Origin: Dromaius novaehollandiae
Taxonomy: Eukaryota > Chordata > Aves > Casuariiformes > Dromaiidae
DNA: 64,000 bases
NCBI RefSeq assembly: GCF_036370855.1
Contig: NC_088098.1
Coordinates: forward strand, 203,839,336-203,903,335
Direction: 5' to 3'
How positions within the stretch are numbered: the first letter of the stretch is position 1; the number at the start of each line of letters is the position of its first letter. The position numbers and the translations under genes are program-made. Below, piece after piece: positions 40,801 through 52,819 of this stretch. Below the pieces are notes generated by a model. It was given only the letters and a program-made list of their open reading frames with translations. It had not been told where the DNA came from and did no database searches.

Positions 40801-43800
40801 ACAGTTCTTCCACTTGAATTTGCAGTGTTCTGGCCTTTGGCTGTGTCAGTGTGAGATTATTAAAAAAGGAAACTGAGAAAATGGTTTTCTGAAAGAGCTT
40901 GCGGAGGCATATTTTACCACGTTAGTAAAGACTGGATAAGAATTAATGTCATGCAGTTGTCCAGTCTGATGTGCAGATAAATGGTTGTATCTGAGAGAGG
41001 AAGAGAAGGAAAGCTAGTTCCGTGTGTGAAGGGTCCCCATTGTGCTAGTAGGCATATACAAAGAGAGCAATATTGTGCCTATCCAATGATACTTTGCATA
41101 TTTGTGCAGTTTTATACTGATCATAAGGTCCCACCTATATCATTAGATTTCCAGCTCACTTCTCACTATGTGTCTCTGTAGTCTCCAGATAGCCTCTGGG
41201 CTACAGTGTTTTGCTTGTGATTCATTTAAGAATAAAATACTGGTTATCATTTAAAAAAAAAAAAAATCTCACCGAAGACCTCTGGAAAGCAAGGAAATGG
41301 TGCCGTTTTTTATTCCATTGTGTGCACTATACCAGTTTAGGCATGCCTAATCAGTAGAGCAGAGAGGTGAGATTTTTGTAATCCTCTTGTTGCCTTAGGG
41401 CCTTCCTCATGTTTAAAGCCTTTGTTAAACACAAGTGTTGTATCCACCCTCCAAATGGTTTGTGAGTTTTAAGTTTATTGCAGAGGTCTGAGCTTCACTC
41501 TTTCTAGATAATAATAGTAAAAATATGCCTGAGCCCTTTACTATTAGGCCCTGTACCAACCTAACAGAAAATGATATGCCTTACCTCACACAGTTTGATC
41601 ACATCCTTCTTTTTTTTTGTTTAAGACAACCATTTTGATCATGTCTTGACCCTCTTCAGAATAAAGACCACTGGATTTATGTACTTAATTCTGCTTAAAG
41701 TCTTTCCTTTTTTTGGGTGGGGGGGCGGGGGGAAGTGTTTCATGGCAGAAGTAAAACTATGTCTGCTATTTTGTAGGAAAATGATTTTCCGTCAAAAGGA
41801 GAAGATTTATTTATTTTAGGAAGAGCATCCAATAATAGTTATTTTGTATGTTAACATGGTGCTTACAATTGTGTATGCAGTTTGAGTTGCTAGTTGTATT
41901 CTTTCTTGGTGAGTTAGAGCATAAGGGAATATTGTATGGCTCTAATAATTCCTATCACCTTTACACTGTATATAAATAGTCTGATAGGATATAGCATAAC
42001 TACTTAATCTTTAAACATAGGTAGCACAAAAAGTAGAATAACTGTCTTTTTTTTTTAATGAAGCATCATAAATCTGAACTATCTTGCTGGCATGTATCCT
42101 TTTTAAATAATAAAAGTTAACTTGAGCAGTCTGGGTTTGCTTAGCATGATGTTCAGTGAAGCCCAGCTGGCCTTTTTGAGGAAAAGTAATTAGGGAAATA
42201 AAAGACAAAAGGACAGATGTTGCTAGCAAACATTCTTTCATCTCGAGTCTGGTAGAATACTATGGGTAAGATTTTTCAAAGACGAAGAAGAACAAATTGA
42301 TGCCCAACTCCTGTCAGCTTCCCCAATTCCCCAGATGCCTCTTAGTGCCTACCACTGATGTTTTGAAATGAGTGGTGCTAAGTACATTGCAGAAGATAAG
42401 TCTGTAGAAAAGTAACCACCCTTTACTTTTGATACAAATGTTACCTCAGCAAGTGCTGTAATCTTGATAACGTAAGAAAAAAGGGTCAGTAGTAGGAAAG
42501 AGAGGGAAAAAGTAATGTGCAGTTTAGCTGAAACTCTTTATGCTAGCAGCTTGGATATTTTTTGCACTCAGTTTTTTTGTATGGTGGTTTAATGCTCATG
42601 GAGTAAGTACGGCTTTGTGTAATATCACTCTTTAACATTACACTTGGAACCATTAGCTGTTATATTGCTTAGAAACATGAGCCAGTTTGACACTTAGAAG
42701 TCATGGCTTCTAAAAAGCCTATGATTAGTTGACAATTGAAATCAAATTTGTCTCTTTTTTTTTTCCTGTTATTATCTTTAATATTAGAAATGTTGTTACC
42801 ACTGATGTGTGATTTCGTCTCATAATTGTAGATGTCTTGCATATAGACATCCATATCTTACCTGTTTCCTACAATGAGGAGTCATTTGATATTTATAGAT
42901 AATTGTGCCTTTGGGGAGTTTGTCAGTATTAAAATGTGCCCTGAATTTTATTTGATGTATTTTACACATGCTTCATAGAGGAACTGAATTTCCTAATTAT
43001 AACAAGGTAAGCACATGAGTGTAGTACTCCAACTGTTCCATCTCAATGAATGTTTCTTTCAGAGTGTTTCCTAGGGTTATGTCAAAATACGAAGATAACA
43101 TTAAAGAACAAGGAGATAAATAATGTTTACTAAGGGGATTCTAATGGTGTTTTTCAGTAGTTCTAATATTAAATGTCTCAGAAAACTGTGGTTTATACCA
43201 GTTACTTTCTGACAGCTTACATTGCCTTATTGTTGTTTATGTTTTTTGATGTTCATATCTGTACTGGAAACAGTGATTCTTAAATCTTAGCAAAGATGTC
43301 ATTCTGTGTATGGCTTCTCACATTTTAAATAATGCTTTTAGGAAGATCATTCTACAGAAGCATTTTAGACACTGTACAAAAAAAGCAGAAATCATATATC
43401 AAGTTTACTTATGAAACTGGTTTTTCTTTATTTGTTCTAGTTTTACACAATTTCAAGAAAACATGGGTATAATAGGACATTTGAATGATGTGAAGTAAAA
43501 ATCTAATCCACAAATACATCCAAAAAATCTAATTCATCAAATCTGTCGTGTGAAAATTAATTCTGTAAGGTTACAGAAATAATGCAGAAGTAGACAGCTG
43601 CAAAGGGAGCTTTTCCCCCTGAAATTCTTCCATATGTAAAAGCTATTTGACTCATATTGTCTCCTTAGAGAAGTTTTAGTTGCATAACATGCTTATGTGT
43701 CTCATTAGTTCCTTCTTGGCAAAACAGTTAGAAACAATTAGTTATTCTTAAGAGCATTCTAGCTGGTTGCCTTTTATTAAGGTTTTATGGATTTTGTTAT

Positions 43801-46800
43801 AAATATCAATCTTGTATATTAGTAGTCTTGGATTTTATCTTACAATATTCTTATGCTGAACAGCTCATTATTTCTTTAAGCGAGGAGGGAAGGAGAAATG
43901 TTAGGTAAAAGCAGAATAAAAATTAAAGACCTTAGGTGTCAACCAAGCTTTTGAAACAGAATTGCATTGTTTGTTTTAATCTTGGAAATATAGTCCACTA
44001 CCAAGATACAGCCTAGCAGCTTTGCTTGGTTGAGCTTCCACCATGTGTGGAAGGCCTTTTGAACCTTAAGTTTAACATACGTTCATTGAAGATGTTCTTC
44101 TGTGTCTCCATAAGTGCATACAGAAAGACAGAAAATAAATTAACTATTTTGTAAATATGAATCTCAACAAAATACCTATCTTCCAGACACTCATGCAAAG
44201 CTATTTGTTCTCTTCAGGGACATTTTAAGTATCTATTCTACTTCTTCACGTGCTAAAGCGCTCTCCTAAGCTCAGATCAGAATTTGTAGTTCACAGACCT
44301 TATTCTTTTTTTTTCTTTCTTTTCTTTTTTTTTTTTTTTAACATTTATATGAAACAATGTGCTCAGTTTTAGCCACTGTTCTGTTCCAATGGGACAGAGT
44401 TTGATCACAAAATTCTGTCTGATAAGTTTAATATATATGCAGCCTTGGTAATGTCAGTGTTTTGCTCAAAAGTAAACTAAAGATGAAATCATGACTAGAA
44501 TTTTGGGGGGGGGAGAGGAAGTTTACGTGCAACGTCTGTTCTTATCAGAACAGGTTAGTTATCTGAAAAATTGGATGTTTCATGGTAAATTATTCTTGAT
44601 CTAGAGTTTTATCTCATTTTAAGATATTTTAAGTTAGGGGTAATTCTGTGGAACTCAATAATGTTATCCAAAAAAACTGACACTTGTAAAAAGTGATAAA
44701 CTTTTTGTTTAGTGATAACTGATTTAAAAAGTTACCAAATATTATGTATTTTTTCTTTACAATCTTTTCTTGGAACGATTCCTGACCTTGAGCCCTAGAA
44801 ATCAAGAGTTAGGTCTTTCCAAAGAAAATGCACAGGGGAAGAATTTGTATGCAAACCTGGATATCCATGTAGTGACAAATTCATTGCTACTTTCTCATTC
44901 TGTTTGGGTATGGTAAATGTAATGTACCATTCTAGGAGAATACTTGGAAATTTCATATCTGTAAGGAAAAAAACACCTAGGCTAATTTGCAAGAATCTTT
45001 TGATCTGCATTACTAAGAAGTTGCTGCTTTATGAAAAACTGTTATATTCTGTGACTCAGTTCAAATGAACTATGTCTTATGTATTTTTTATTTTTTAATT
45101 TTTTTGTATAATTATGTATTATATTTTTCTGTGTGATGTCACTTTGCGATACAAATTTTACAGGTGCCCTCACAACAGCCACTCAGCCCACCAACGGCAC
45201 TACATCTGTCCCCACTAATACTCAGTCTGTCAAAACCAGCAAGACCATAGTATCAACCACAGTTTCACCAGTCACATCTTCACAACTCAACATTACAATG
45301 ACCACTTCCAGATTTTCTTCTGCTTCTGTAACAGGTGTGTTCACATTTCAGGAAGCTCATAAAAACTTAAATACATGTTGACATGTATGTTGCACAATTT
45401 TAGAATTTTTTACAGTAATGTAGTAAAGAAAGAAGGTATTTGCATGCTTAAACCTGAGCCTAAGTTTTAATTTACTGATGTAGCCAAATAAACATTCCTT
45501 TCAGTGCCTCATGTACTTAATAAGGCTTCACTTAAACTAAGTGACCTGGTATATTTAGAAATAAAAATGTGAAGTGATCCGAACCAGCAGCTACCAGCAA
45601 GGTGATTAGTGAACTCATCTTTAATACTTCCTTTTTCAAGGCAGAGACTGAATATAAGACCTGTGGCTCAAAATGCAAGTACTTCTGGCTTAGTAGAGAG
45701 ACTCTGTTAGCCAAATTTGTAGCAATATTATGGTTATAATGAATCCTTCCTAGTGGAGGATAGAATATGACTATGAATGGGTCATGCTTCCTGTGAAAGT
45801 TGTCAAATATAGTTATAACTAAATATCAATATCTCCTTGCTGGCAGCTTCTTATTCAGACCACTTCATACTTCCACATCTAAATAGATCAGGTTGCTCAC
45901 ATTTAAATGAAGTCTTACTAAATGGGTTGAGTTCTCATGAGCAGAACATTTAGTTGATCACAAAGCTCTCCTTGTGACAAGTACAAATAGAGACAGGCAT
46001 AAACTATGTCTTTTGATGGGAATTTGTAGCAGATAAAAACAATTTTAAGATGGAATTTGCCTGGGCTACAGGTAGAGGCTTATCTAGACTCATGAAACGT
46101 ATGGCAACATCGGATCTTCAGGGGAAATCCAACTTTGTGTTGGGCTGAAAAGCTGATGTCAATCTAGCTGCTCTTACCTGGAGAGTGAGGGTACAATTCC
46201 ATAAGACAAGGTAAACCAGTCCAACAGCTCATCACCACCAGAAATGTTTTACTCCCACCAGTTGCACTATATTGACGGACTAGATGGGTTGTTGGACCCT
46301 TCTGTGATCTGATTCAGTGTGCTAATCTGACCGAAAGCAACTTCCTTTTTTTGCTTGGTTAATTTCAGGCCAGGTTGTTGACTTAAATCTCCTCATGGAA
46401 GATCTGAAAAACACTAGAACTGACGTAAGATAGGCAGGAGCTGCATGAGTGGAAGGAGTAAAAAGTAAAGGGAAAAAGTGACAGGAGAAAGAGGGAGGTG
46501 GGGAGGAGAAGTGAGAATCTCAGTCTGGCAGAGACAACAAGCACTTGGATCAGCTGCTCATAAAACCACCATCTTATGGGTGCTTGTAGGCTACAGGAAT
46601 CACATAGTTGTCAACCAGCTCCTGAAGAAGATTAGTGATAAGAATAATATGCTGGACAAGAATCCAACCTTAGGAATAAGACTTCAGTTACAATAAACAT
46701 GGTCTTACCGTTCCATTATAGTAGGTCTCCTCCAGCTTTCTGAATGGTGTAAGTTCTTACTGTACTATTCTTTGTGTCCCTTGCCAGATTTATTACTAGT

Positions 46801-49800
46801 TAAATCAAAGGAGTTGACTGCCAATTGGATTTTTAGTAGTTCCTCCATAGAAATGTGGAAGGATTCTTTGTTCCCATGTCTTTGTTCATTATATGTGCAA
46901 TGGTCACCAAAATCTGGCACATAGAAACCTAGCTGTAGGTTTCAGTACTCTTGGCTGGTATTTTGGCAGTTGATGTACATAAATTTGTCCAATTGGGTCT
47001 TTAGATAATATGTCGATGGGGAGGGCATGATATAAAGGAGTCCCTTGAAACAAAATTCACAAGCTGCGTAAAAACTGGGTTTTGTTTTCTTCTTTTCAGC
47101 TGCACCAAAATCTGAGGCTGTCATAGCCAAAACTTCCGGATTTCATGTGGGCAGTTTCATAGGTGGCATTGGGCTGACACTTGGAATCCTACTTCTCCTC
47201 TACCTTGGATGCAAAACATATCGCTCTAGAACAGGCATTCAGTACAGAACCATGTAAGTTTTAGACAGATATTCTCTTGTCAATTTATTACTTTCTGGAG
47301 GGGGAACAAGAACAATCAAATCAAGGAGGACAAACTCTAAAAAATGCACTTGTGATATTTTGTCTTTTAGCCTTTCAGCTATTCCTCATTATTCATGTGC
47401 CTCTGTTCTGTGTGGGTTTTTCCTCTGTTCTGTTATATAAAATCCTTTCTTACACCCGTGTCCTTCAGCTAATTCAATTTAATATACTGTAGTTTTGTTT
47501 GTTTTCTTTATTTATTTCCCTGGCTTGTTCAGTTCTCCTCTCCACCCCATATTCCATTACAAGACTCCCCTCTTCCCCACCACTACCCCACATGTCAGCT
47601 TATTGTGAGGTTAAGCTTTAATCTGGAGTCTCATAGATGTGGATGCCTTCTTCTCTACAGCATACTTTACAAAAGAATTGCTGTTCCACAGTTGGGGTGT
47701 CTCTTACATCCTGACCTGTTATGTGATATACACTAAATTTCTTCATGGCTGAGTGTTTGCTTCCATGAAGCCTGGTGCCAGGAGGACTTCTTCTATATGC
47801 ACAAGTGCATACTTTCATCCTTATTATTTGCTAGCACTACAAATACTTCTGCCTACATCAGTGCCCTTCATGTGCTGATTGTTTACAACAATTTTTCTGA
47901 GTTATTTGCTGCATTTGCAAGACTGGCTCTTGCTTACAATCCTTCCTAGACTCCACTTAGCTATTTACTCTCTGACATTTCCCTCTTGCCATTAATTTTC
48001 TGTAATAGCTCTATTTTCTATTACCTAAATGATATCATACTGGAACTCCTTTACTATCTCTCTTTCATACCCCTTTTACATACCTCAAAGCCTAGTTTGA
48101 ACATGTAGTTTTGAAGCCAGACATTTAATATTCCACTTTCTTAAGCCACTACTGTTCAACTGATTCATTTATTTATTATCACAGATAACATTCAAACTGA
48201 CATTTTTAAAGCACAGTATTTGATTATGGTCAGTATATAAACTGAAACTTTTGTCCCACCTTGCAATGTAGGCAGGCCTATTGGTTGATTTCTAATATTT
48301 AATTTTTCCTGTTTCTGGAGCTGAGAGCAAGATAACCTGGCCATGAAATTTTATGTACTCAATCTGCTTTCAATACTTTTTACAAGTCCATGAAACTAGA
48401 GTTAGAATTAGTTTATTTGAATATAGATATCTGCATCTAAACTAGTTGTTTCATATCATTTATATCACCCTAAAGTAGATACCTAAAATATGCCAGATGA
48501 ATCAGCCTACCTGTGTTTGCCTTCATTGACTGTGAAGGCAACTAAAAGTCTTAGATACAGAAGTCTATGCTGTGGATGTCTAAAGGTATGAGCTGGATCT
48601 CAGCTTAGGTCACTTTTTTATTCAGACTAAACCGGTGACTTTCAACCTTTTTTGAGCTGCAGACTGCTAATATTTTTCCTGTGGTTTGCTTTTCTTAGTT
48701 ATCTTTTCAAAACCCCTTAGAAGGTGTCTGTGAGCTTCACAGTCTGTAGACTACAAGTTGAAAACCACTGGTTTAAAAGTATTCCCTAAGTGTTTTCCCA
48801 GGTGGACTAAAAGTAAGGGTATGTCCACCATCTTCTTCCTGACAACTGATCCCTCTCAATAATGATACGAGATTATTGGTGGGGGTTCTGTCTCAGGTAT
48901 GGTTCTTCCTTTTGGAGATGCTGGTCTCTTTCTCTCCTGCAGCATTAACTTCTGATAGCACAGCACCAGTCAGACATTTTTGCTGCTTATTGTATATCAC
49001 TTCCTTTGTAATGAAAGCTACAACTTCAAGTGATTGAGGAAATACTAATTGCTGTTTAGCTTATGTTCTTACTATTTCGCTGCAAAATTATCTCTTTTGC
49101 CAGTCGTACTCAGCTCTACTCTGCTTTCTTCCAGGTTTGCCTCCTTGTCCCAAGTTTAGTTTAAGAACTTAACATTATGATTCTTAACACTACGTTGCTT
49201 TTCTTTCTCCTTTTTGAGTATCATCCATTTCAGTTGAAGAAGTTTGTTTTAACTGAGGTGATGTCATTGGACTTGCTGGGACTTGGTAGTGTTCAGGCCT
49301 TCTGTTTTTTCTCCATCTCTGAACTCGTGTTTGCTGGTCATGGGATTCAGCAAGTCCCTGCCACATAACTTTACTAACAGTAGTGCTTGAATGGATATTG
49401 TAGAGATCAGAGCAATGGTATCTTTTAAACAAAAGCGCTGGTAGCTGAGCTTGTCAGCTGGCTTTGATTAGCTGATACTATTGGATATAGGCAAGTAAAG
49501 ATAAGATAAAAGTGCATTAGGAACAGCAGTTCTAAATGCATCTACTTGAATACAATATGGAAGTCAGAATGTTAATAAGGCTAGTAAGCCTTAAGGAGTG
49601 TTGACAAAGCTATCTTGTTCTTCAGGCTTGGCTCAGAGAGGGCTGCAACTCTGAGCTGTGTGTACTTAGCACTTACAGCAAAAGAGTCTTCATTCATAAA
49701 ATAACCTTCTTGGCAGCAACTGGGTGGCTGTCTTCTCATGTTGACTGTTGCTTTTACTGCAGAACATTAATTACTGTGTTTCTATTGCAGTGATGAACAT

Positions 49801-49815
49801 GATGCCATCATTTAA
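31549..49815 (+). CDS. TMEM123: Transmembrane protein 123 (porimin), six coding exons
   Basis: Mucin-like type I membrane protein; human porimin has been linked to oncotic cell death with loss of membrane integrity. The CDS joins 31549-31609, 37590-37667, 39922-39987, 45164-45334, 47100-47253 and 49791-49815, all GT-AG, phase-consistent, giving 184 residues (human about 208). Residues 1-20 are a signal peptide. Residues 22-140 are a Ser/Thr-rich ectodomain with three N-glycosylation sequons (Asn49, Asn79, Asn111). Residues about 142-163 form the membrane helix starting VGSFIGGIGLTLG. The cytoplasmic tail ends IQYRTIDEHDAII, matching human porimin. The ectodomain has only compositional similarity, so identity rests on the membrane segment, the tail and synteny. 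I chose the ATG at 31549 because it starts the signal peptide and has a good Kozak context; an in-frame ATG lies at 31342. BIRC2 converges from the right. Confidence 0.95.
31610..37589 (+). other. TMEM123: TMEM123 intron 1
   Basis: 5980 bp, GT...AG. CpG-rich for its first ~600 bp, then AT-rich. It contains a C9 tract near 33157 and a short 9-bp inverted repeat at 35283-35308. The longest open frame (35580-35972, + strand) has no recognisable domain. First introns of CpG-island genes often hold regulatory sites; none can be named here. Confidence 0.75.
37590..37667 (+). CDS. TMEM123: TMEM123 coding exon 2
   Basis: 78 bases after the acceptor TTTTTTCAG, with donor GTAATA. Encodes FGQDSESTDDSRSTDPCQVK and LNNNVQ at the start of the mature ectodomain, acidic and Ser-rich with one Cys. 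Confidence 0.85.
37668..39921 (+). other. TMEM123: TMEM123 intron 2
   Basis: 2254 bp. Contains a C16 tract (38753-38768) and an unrelated 180-codon open frame (38672-39214) running through it, then a purine-rich stretch at about 39040-39400. No conserved exon seen. Confidence 0.75.
38753..38768 (+). repeat. C16 homopolymer tract
   Basis: Sixteen consecutive C in TMEM123 intron 2. It can form a G-quadruplex on the minus strand or an i-motif, and its length is likely to be polymorphic or error-prone. Confidence 0.9.
39922..39987 (+). CDS. TMEM123: TMEM123 coding exon 3
   Basis: 66 bases (22 codons' worth, phase 1 at both ends, so it can be skipped without a frameshift). Encodes the Ser/Thr-rich stretch TNCSSSPTVASTTQSTATSI with sequon NCS. 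Acceptor CCTTGAAG, donor GTACGT. Confidence 0.8.
39988..45163 (+). other. TMEM123: TMEM123 intron 3
   Basis: 5176 bp, AT-rich, with pyrimidine tracts (for example 44307-44340) and G-rich runs near 41716 and 44503. No exon, RNA gene or named repeat recognised. Confidence 0.75.
45164..45334 (+). CDS. TMEM123: TMEM123 coding exon 4 (mucin-like ectodomain)
   Basis: 171 bases, phase 1 at both ends. Encodes residues 70-125, nearly half Ser/Thr, with sequons NGT and NIT. This is a dense O-glycosylation-type domain as in human porimin. Acceptor TTTTACAG, donor GTGTGT. Confidence 0.88.
45335..47099 (+). other. TMEM123: TMEM123 intron 4
   Basis: 1765 bp. Holds an old CR1-like tail at about 46270-46325. 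Otherwise unremarkable AT-rich sequence. Confidence 0.75.
46270..46325 (+). mobile_element. Possible ancient CR1-type LINE tail
   Basis: The words GGACTAGATGGG and, further on, GATCTGATTCAGTGTG resemble the end of old amniote CR1 copies (roughly GGACTAGATGG...TCTGATCCAGTATGG). It is short and strongly diverged, so it is only a plausible match. Confidence 0.4.
47100..47253 (+). CDS. TMEM123: TMEM123 coding exon 5 (membrane helix)
   Basis: 154 bases after the acceptor TTCTTTTCAG, with donor GTAAGT. Encodes residues 126-177: a short stalk, the hydrophobic helix VGSFIGGIGLTLGILLLLYLG and the basic stop-transfer KTYRSRTGIQYRTI. Strongest similarity to human porimin (SFVGGIVLTLGV...YYSRRGIRYRTI, from memory). 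Confidence 0.95.
47254..49790 (+). other. TMEM123: TMEM123 intron 5
   Basis: 2537 bp with a hAT-like MITE at 48633-48770. No other feature recognised. Confidence 0.75.
48633..48770. mobile_element. hAT-like non-autonomous DNA transposon (MITE), 138 bp
   Basis: The ends form diverged terminal inverted repeats. The left end is CGGTGACTTTCAACC. The right end, read on the other strand, is CAGTGGTTTTCAACTT. This is the CAGTGGTT(C/T)TCAACC type of end used by Charlie-like hAT elements. The interior (AGCTGCAGACTGCTAA ... GTCTGTAGACTACA) resembles an old repeat family I know from reptile genomes. No clear 8-bp target duplication survives, which fits great age. Confidence 0.55.
49791..49815 (+). CDS. 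TMEM123: TMEM123 terminal coding exon
   Basis: After the acceptor TTCTATTGCAG the coding end completes Ile177 and adds DEHDAII before TAA, as in the human tail. The 3' UTR follows in the same exon. Confidence 0.95.
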
Positions 49816-51850
49816 AGAGACTTCAGGGAAGACAGTGGTGGAAACCCAACCTATCACAGCTGTTGCAACTTATGCAAAGAGTTCCTTTTACAAAGATGAT
49901 CACAGTCTGTAAAGCTGTCCGTGGGTGTGATCTTGCAAAATGATGAGAATCTCTTAAGCATTCCTGATTTGTTGCATTGGTTTTGATAAGAGCAGGAGGA
50001 ACTCAGCATTTTGTAGAAATAGGGTTTTTTTCCCAGTATTTGTAATCAAATTTAAAGAAACACACACACTGTATCATTTAAAGATACACGGACTTGTGTG
50101 AGATACCAAATCACACAATGCAGAATGGATAGCAGAATGGATAACATAAGCTCAATTACAGAACACACTGGATTTATGGGAATATGTGAGCAAAAATTAG
50201 TATGGTATGCTAAATAATTTAGAGTCCCATTTAAGACCAGGCGTAGGTGTTTGCAAGTAAAACACAAGAGTTTCTTTTCCTACTCTTTTGTATTAAATTT
50301 TATTTTAAGTTTGATGTTAACTTTAAGAAATTTTGGATCTCAATTAAGTTCATTTTTAAGCAGTAGAGGGACATGGTTTGCCAACTGTATAGAAGATGAT
50401 AATGATCACCTGTATTTAAAACTTCAGTCAGTAGCTCACTGATCTGCAGAGACCTTCCTTAACATTGTACACAATGAAACTAGCTGCAGGAACCCTGGAC
50501 AGATTGGAGATATCCATCCACAAAAGAATCTTTTTCTCTGAATGGTCTTGATAGGAAAACAGACTATATGCAATCCTTAGCTTCTTTTATATAGCATGTC
50601 CTGTTGTTACGTTCAAGATAAAATCAAAAGGGAAAAAGTAGTAATTGCATCCATCATGAGTATGGAGAGTTCTGCTAAAAATAGCTCTAAGTTGAATGTA
50701 GCCATCACTTCACTACTGTTATTACGAGGAAGCTGTATTCAGTGTTTTAGCATTTGTTTAAGCATTGAAAGTTACATAGGGAAACAGAAAATCTGTAGGA
50801 TATCATTTTAAAATAATATAGTTGCCTGCATTTTTACAACTATTTTCAGAACCTGATACTGCTGCACACATGTACACAGGCCTGGTCAAAAGCCCACTGA
50901 AGGCAGCAGTGGCTCCCAAGGGCTTTTGGAGTAAGTCCTAAGTACACTGGGAGACAGCTGTACTGTTGCTGTACAGCTGTATGCAAGACAGCTGCTGCTG
51001 CTGCCTTGCTACACTTGCATTTTCGCTGGGGTAAACCTACTGACTTCAGTACATGGTCTCCTGAACACCGGTGTAAAGAAAATTGGAATGAGGCTGAAAA
51101 AACTGCAGATCTGAATCTCCTTTAAATCAGTGAGTAATTGTTTAGTCCTACTCCGTTTCCCTTTGTAGACATCTCTCAGGTGAAGAACGCTGGTGCGGTG
51201 GAACTTTGCCCTCCTGGTTACTGCTGGCACCAGTCCGTCATCCAGTACACAAGAGGGAGGTGGTGACAGCTGGTGAAGGTCAGGAAGAGAACTGAGCATG
51301 CAGGGCTGGCAGCAGTCTGGGGTGCAATGCATCAGGGAAAATAAATACAGCTGTGGCACTGATTACTTTTTTGTTAAGCAACAGTTTATTCTTTTTAAGA
51401 TTTGCACTTTCATGGACCTTTAAAATTGCTATGTGGTTTGGTTTTGGGTTTTTTTTTGCTTTTTTTGTATAGAGTAATAAAACCTTTCTGTTAGAGGCAC
51501 AGCAAATTCCAGCAAACCCTGGTTAATCTGAGCTCCTGGTTTATCCAGTAGCACCAACAGCTCAGGCAAAACTGGGGTTGCATGACTACTTTTTGTTTTG
51601 TTCTTTTTAATAAGATTGAGGTATGGGGTGGGGGGTGATTTGAAGCAAATAGTGTGTGTGTGGTTTTTTTCTTTAGTTTCACTGTTTGGGGAGAAACTGC
51701 TGTTTTTTAATTTGAACAGTTTGGAGATAATTGTTCCATAGAACTGCAGTTCCTTACTTTCTTTGTAGAAATTAAGTGCAACTGAGTCAGGTTGCTGGGA
51801 CTGTCTCACCTCTATTGTACAGATAAATAAAATTATGTTTTTGCAGTTAC
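49816..51850 (+). other. TMEM123: TMEM123 3' UTR (predicted)
   Basis: About 2 kb from the stop to the last good poly(A) signal. Possible earlier signals are AATAAA at 51340 and 51476. A 12-bp direct repeat (GCAGAATGGATA, twice) lies at 50120-50143. Extent is inferred from signals only. Confidence 0.55.
51826..51831 (+). terminator. TMEM123: Candidate TMEM123 poly(A) signal AATAAA
   Basis: AATAAA is followed by a T/GT-rich stretch (51855-51890) suitable as a downstream element. It is chosen over the upstream AATAAA at 51476, which lacks as good a downstream element. Confidence 0.5.
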
Positions 51851-52689
51851 TATATCAATTTTGTTTGGATTCTTATTTTTTAAATTTTTTATAATTCCCT
51901 CAAACAGTTCCCCAACTGTAAATGCCAAATAGGATGTTCACTGTATACCTTTTTAAGCCATAGCCATGGCATTTTCTGCCTAATGCTGGTAATTTGAAAC
52001 ATTTTGTAATTTCATGACTACATTAAAGTGAAACTGTTAAGATGTCAGAGGCATCAATACAAAGGTAAAGCATGACCTCCTTTAGGGTATTTGGGTAGAG
52101 CACAGAGTAAGCAATGATTTTTTTTTTTTTTTTAATATATACATCTTACTCTTAACCTTGCATTTGCATTCCAAAAGTAAATGAAAACTCAGCCTGATCT
52201 GTGGAAGTGTTCGAATTGGATGAGTAAGACTGGGGTAGTATGATACAGTCAAAAACTGTGTACATATTTAGGCCTCAGACCTGAAAGTTGCTCTGCAGCG
52301 GTGGACCTGAATTTGGCTGTGCTCCACACAAGCACAGGAATTGACTGTATTAAATAACTGGAATCATCAGGATTTTTGAATGCTAAGTTACTGCATTGAC
52401 TAAAACATTGTCACTTCTTAGTTTCTGTAAAGAAAGAGTATTTCAAAGAATTTGAGCAGGAGTCCAGAAATTTTAGACAAATATCAGGGGCAAAATGCAA
52501 GAAAAGGTCTTTTGTCTCATTGCCTGAAATCTAGCACCATCCCAGGCAACTGTTACATAATCCCTTTTATACAATAATCTCAGTACTTCCTTATGGAAGT
52601 CTTTTCCAGCTCTTCAGCTCCCTGGTGATTAGTAGTCTAATTTCTATCATAGGTTTATGTGTTTATACTCATTTTATGCAATAAATAGT

Positions 52690-52735
52690 CTTTTAGCTTA
52701 AATAGGTCCTCCCTTTTAGCTTAAATAGGGCCTCT
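52690..52735. repeat. Tandem 23-bp duplication
   Basis: CTTTTAGCTTAAATAGG(T/G)CCTC plus a base pair, twice in tandem at 52690-52712 and 52713-52735. A slippage-type duplication, not part of a gene. Confidence 0.8.
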
Positions 52736-52799
52736 GGCTGTATTTATGCTACAGTCAGAGTCCTTCAGCTGTTCCCCAACTAAGCAAGAGTTCATTTAT

Positions 52800-52819
52800 T
52801 ATATATATATATATATATT
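52800..52819. repeat. (TA)n microsatellite
   Basis: About ten TA units in a row within AT-rich sequence. Confidence 0.85.
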
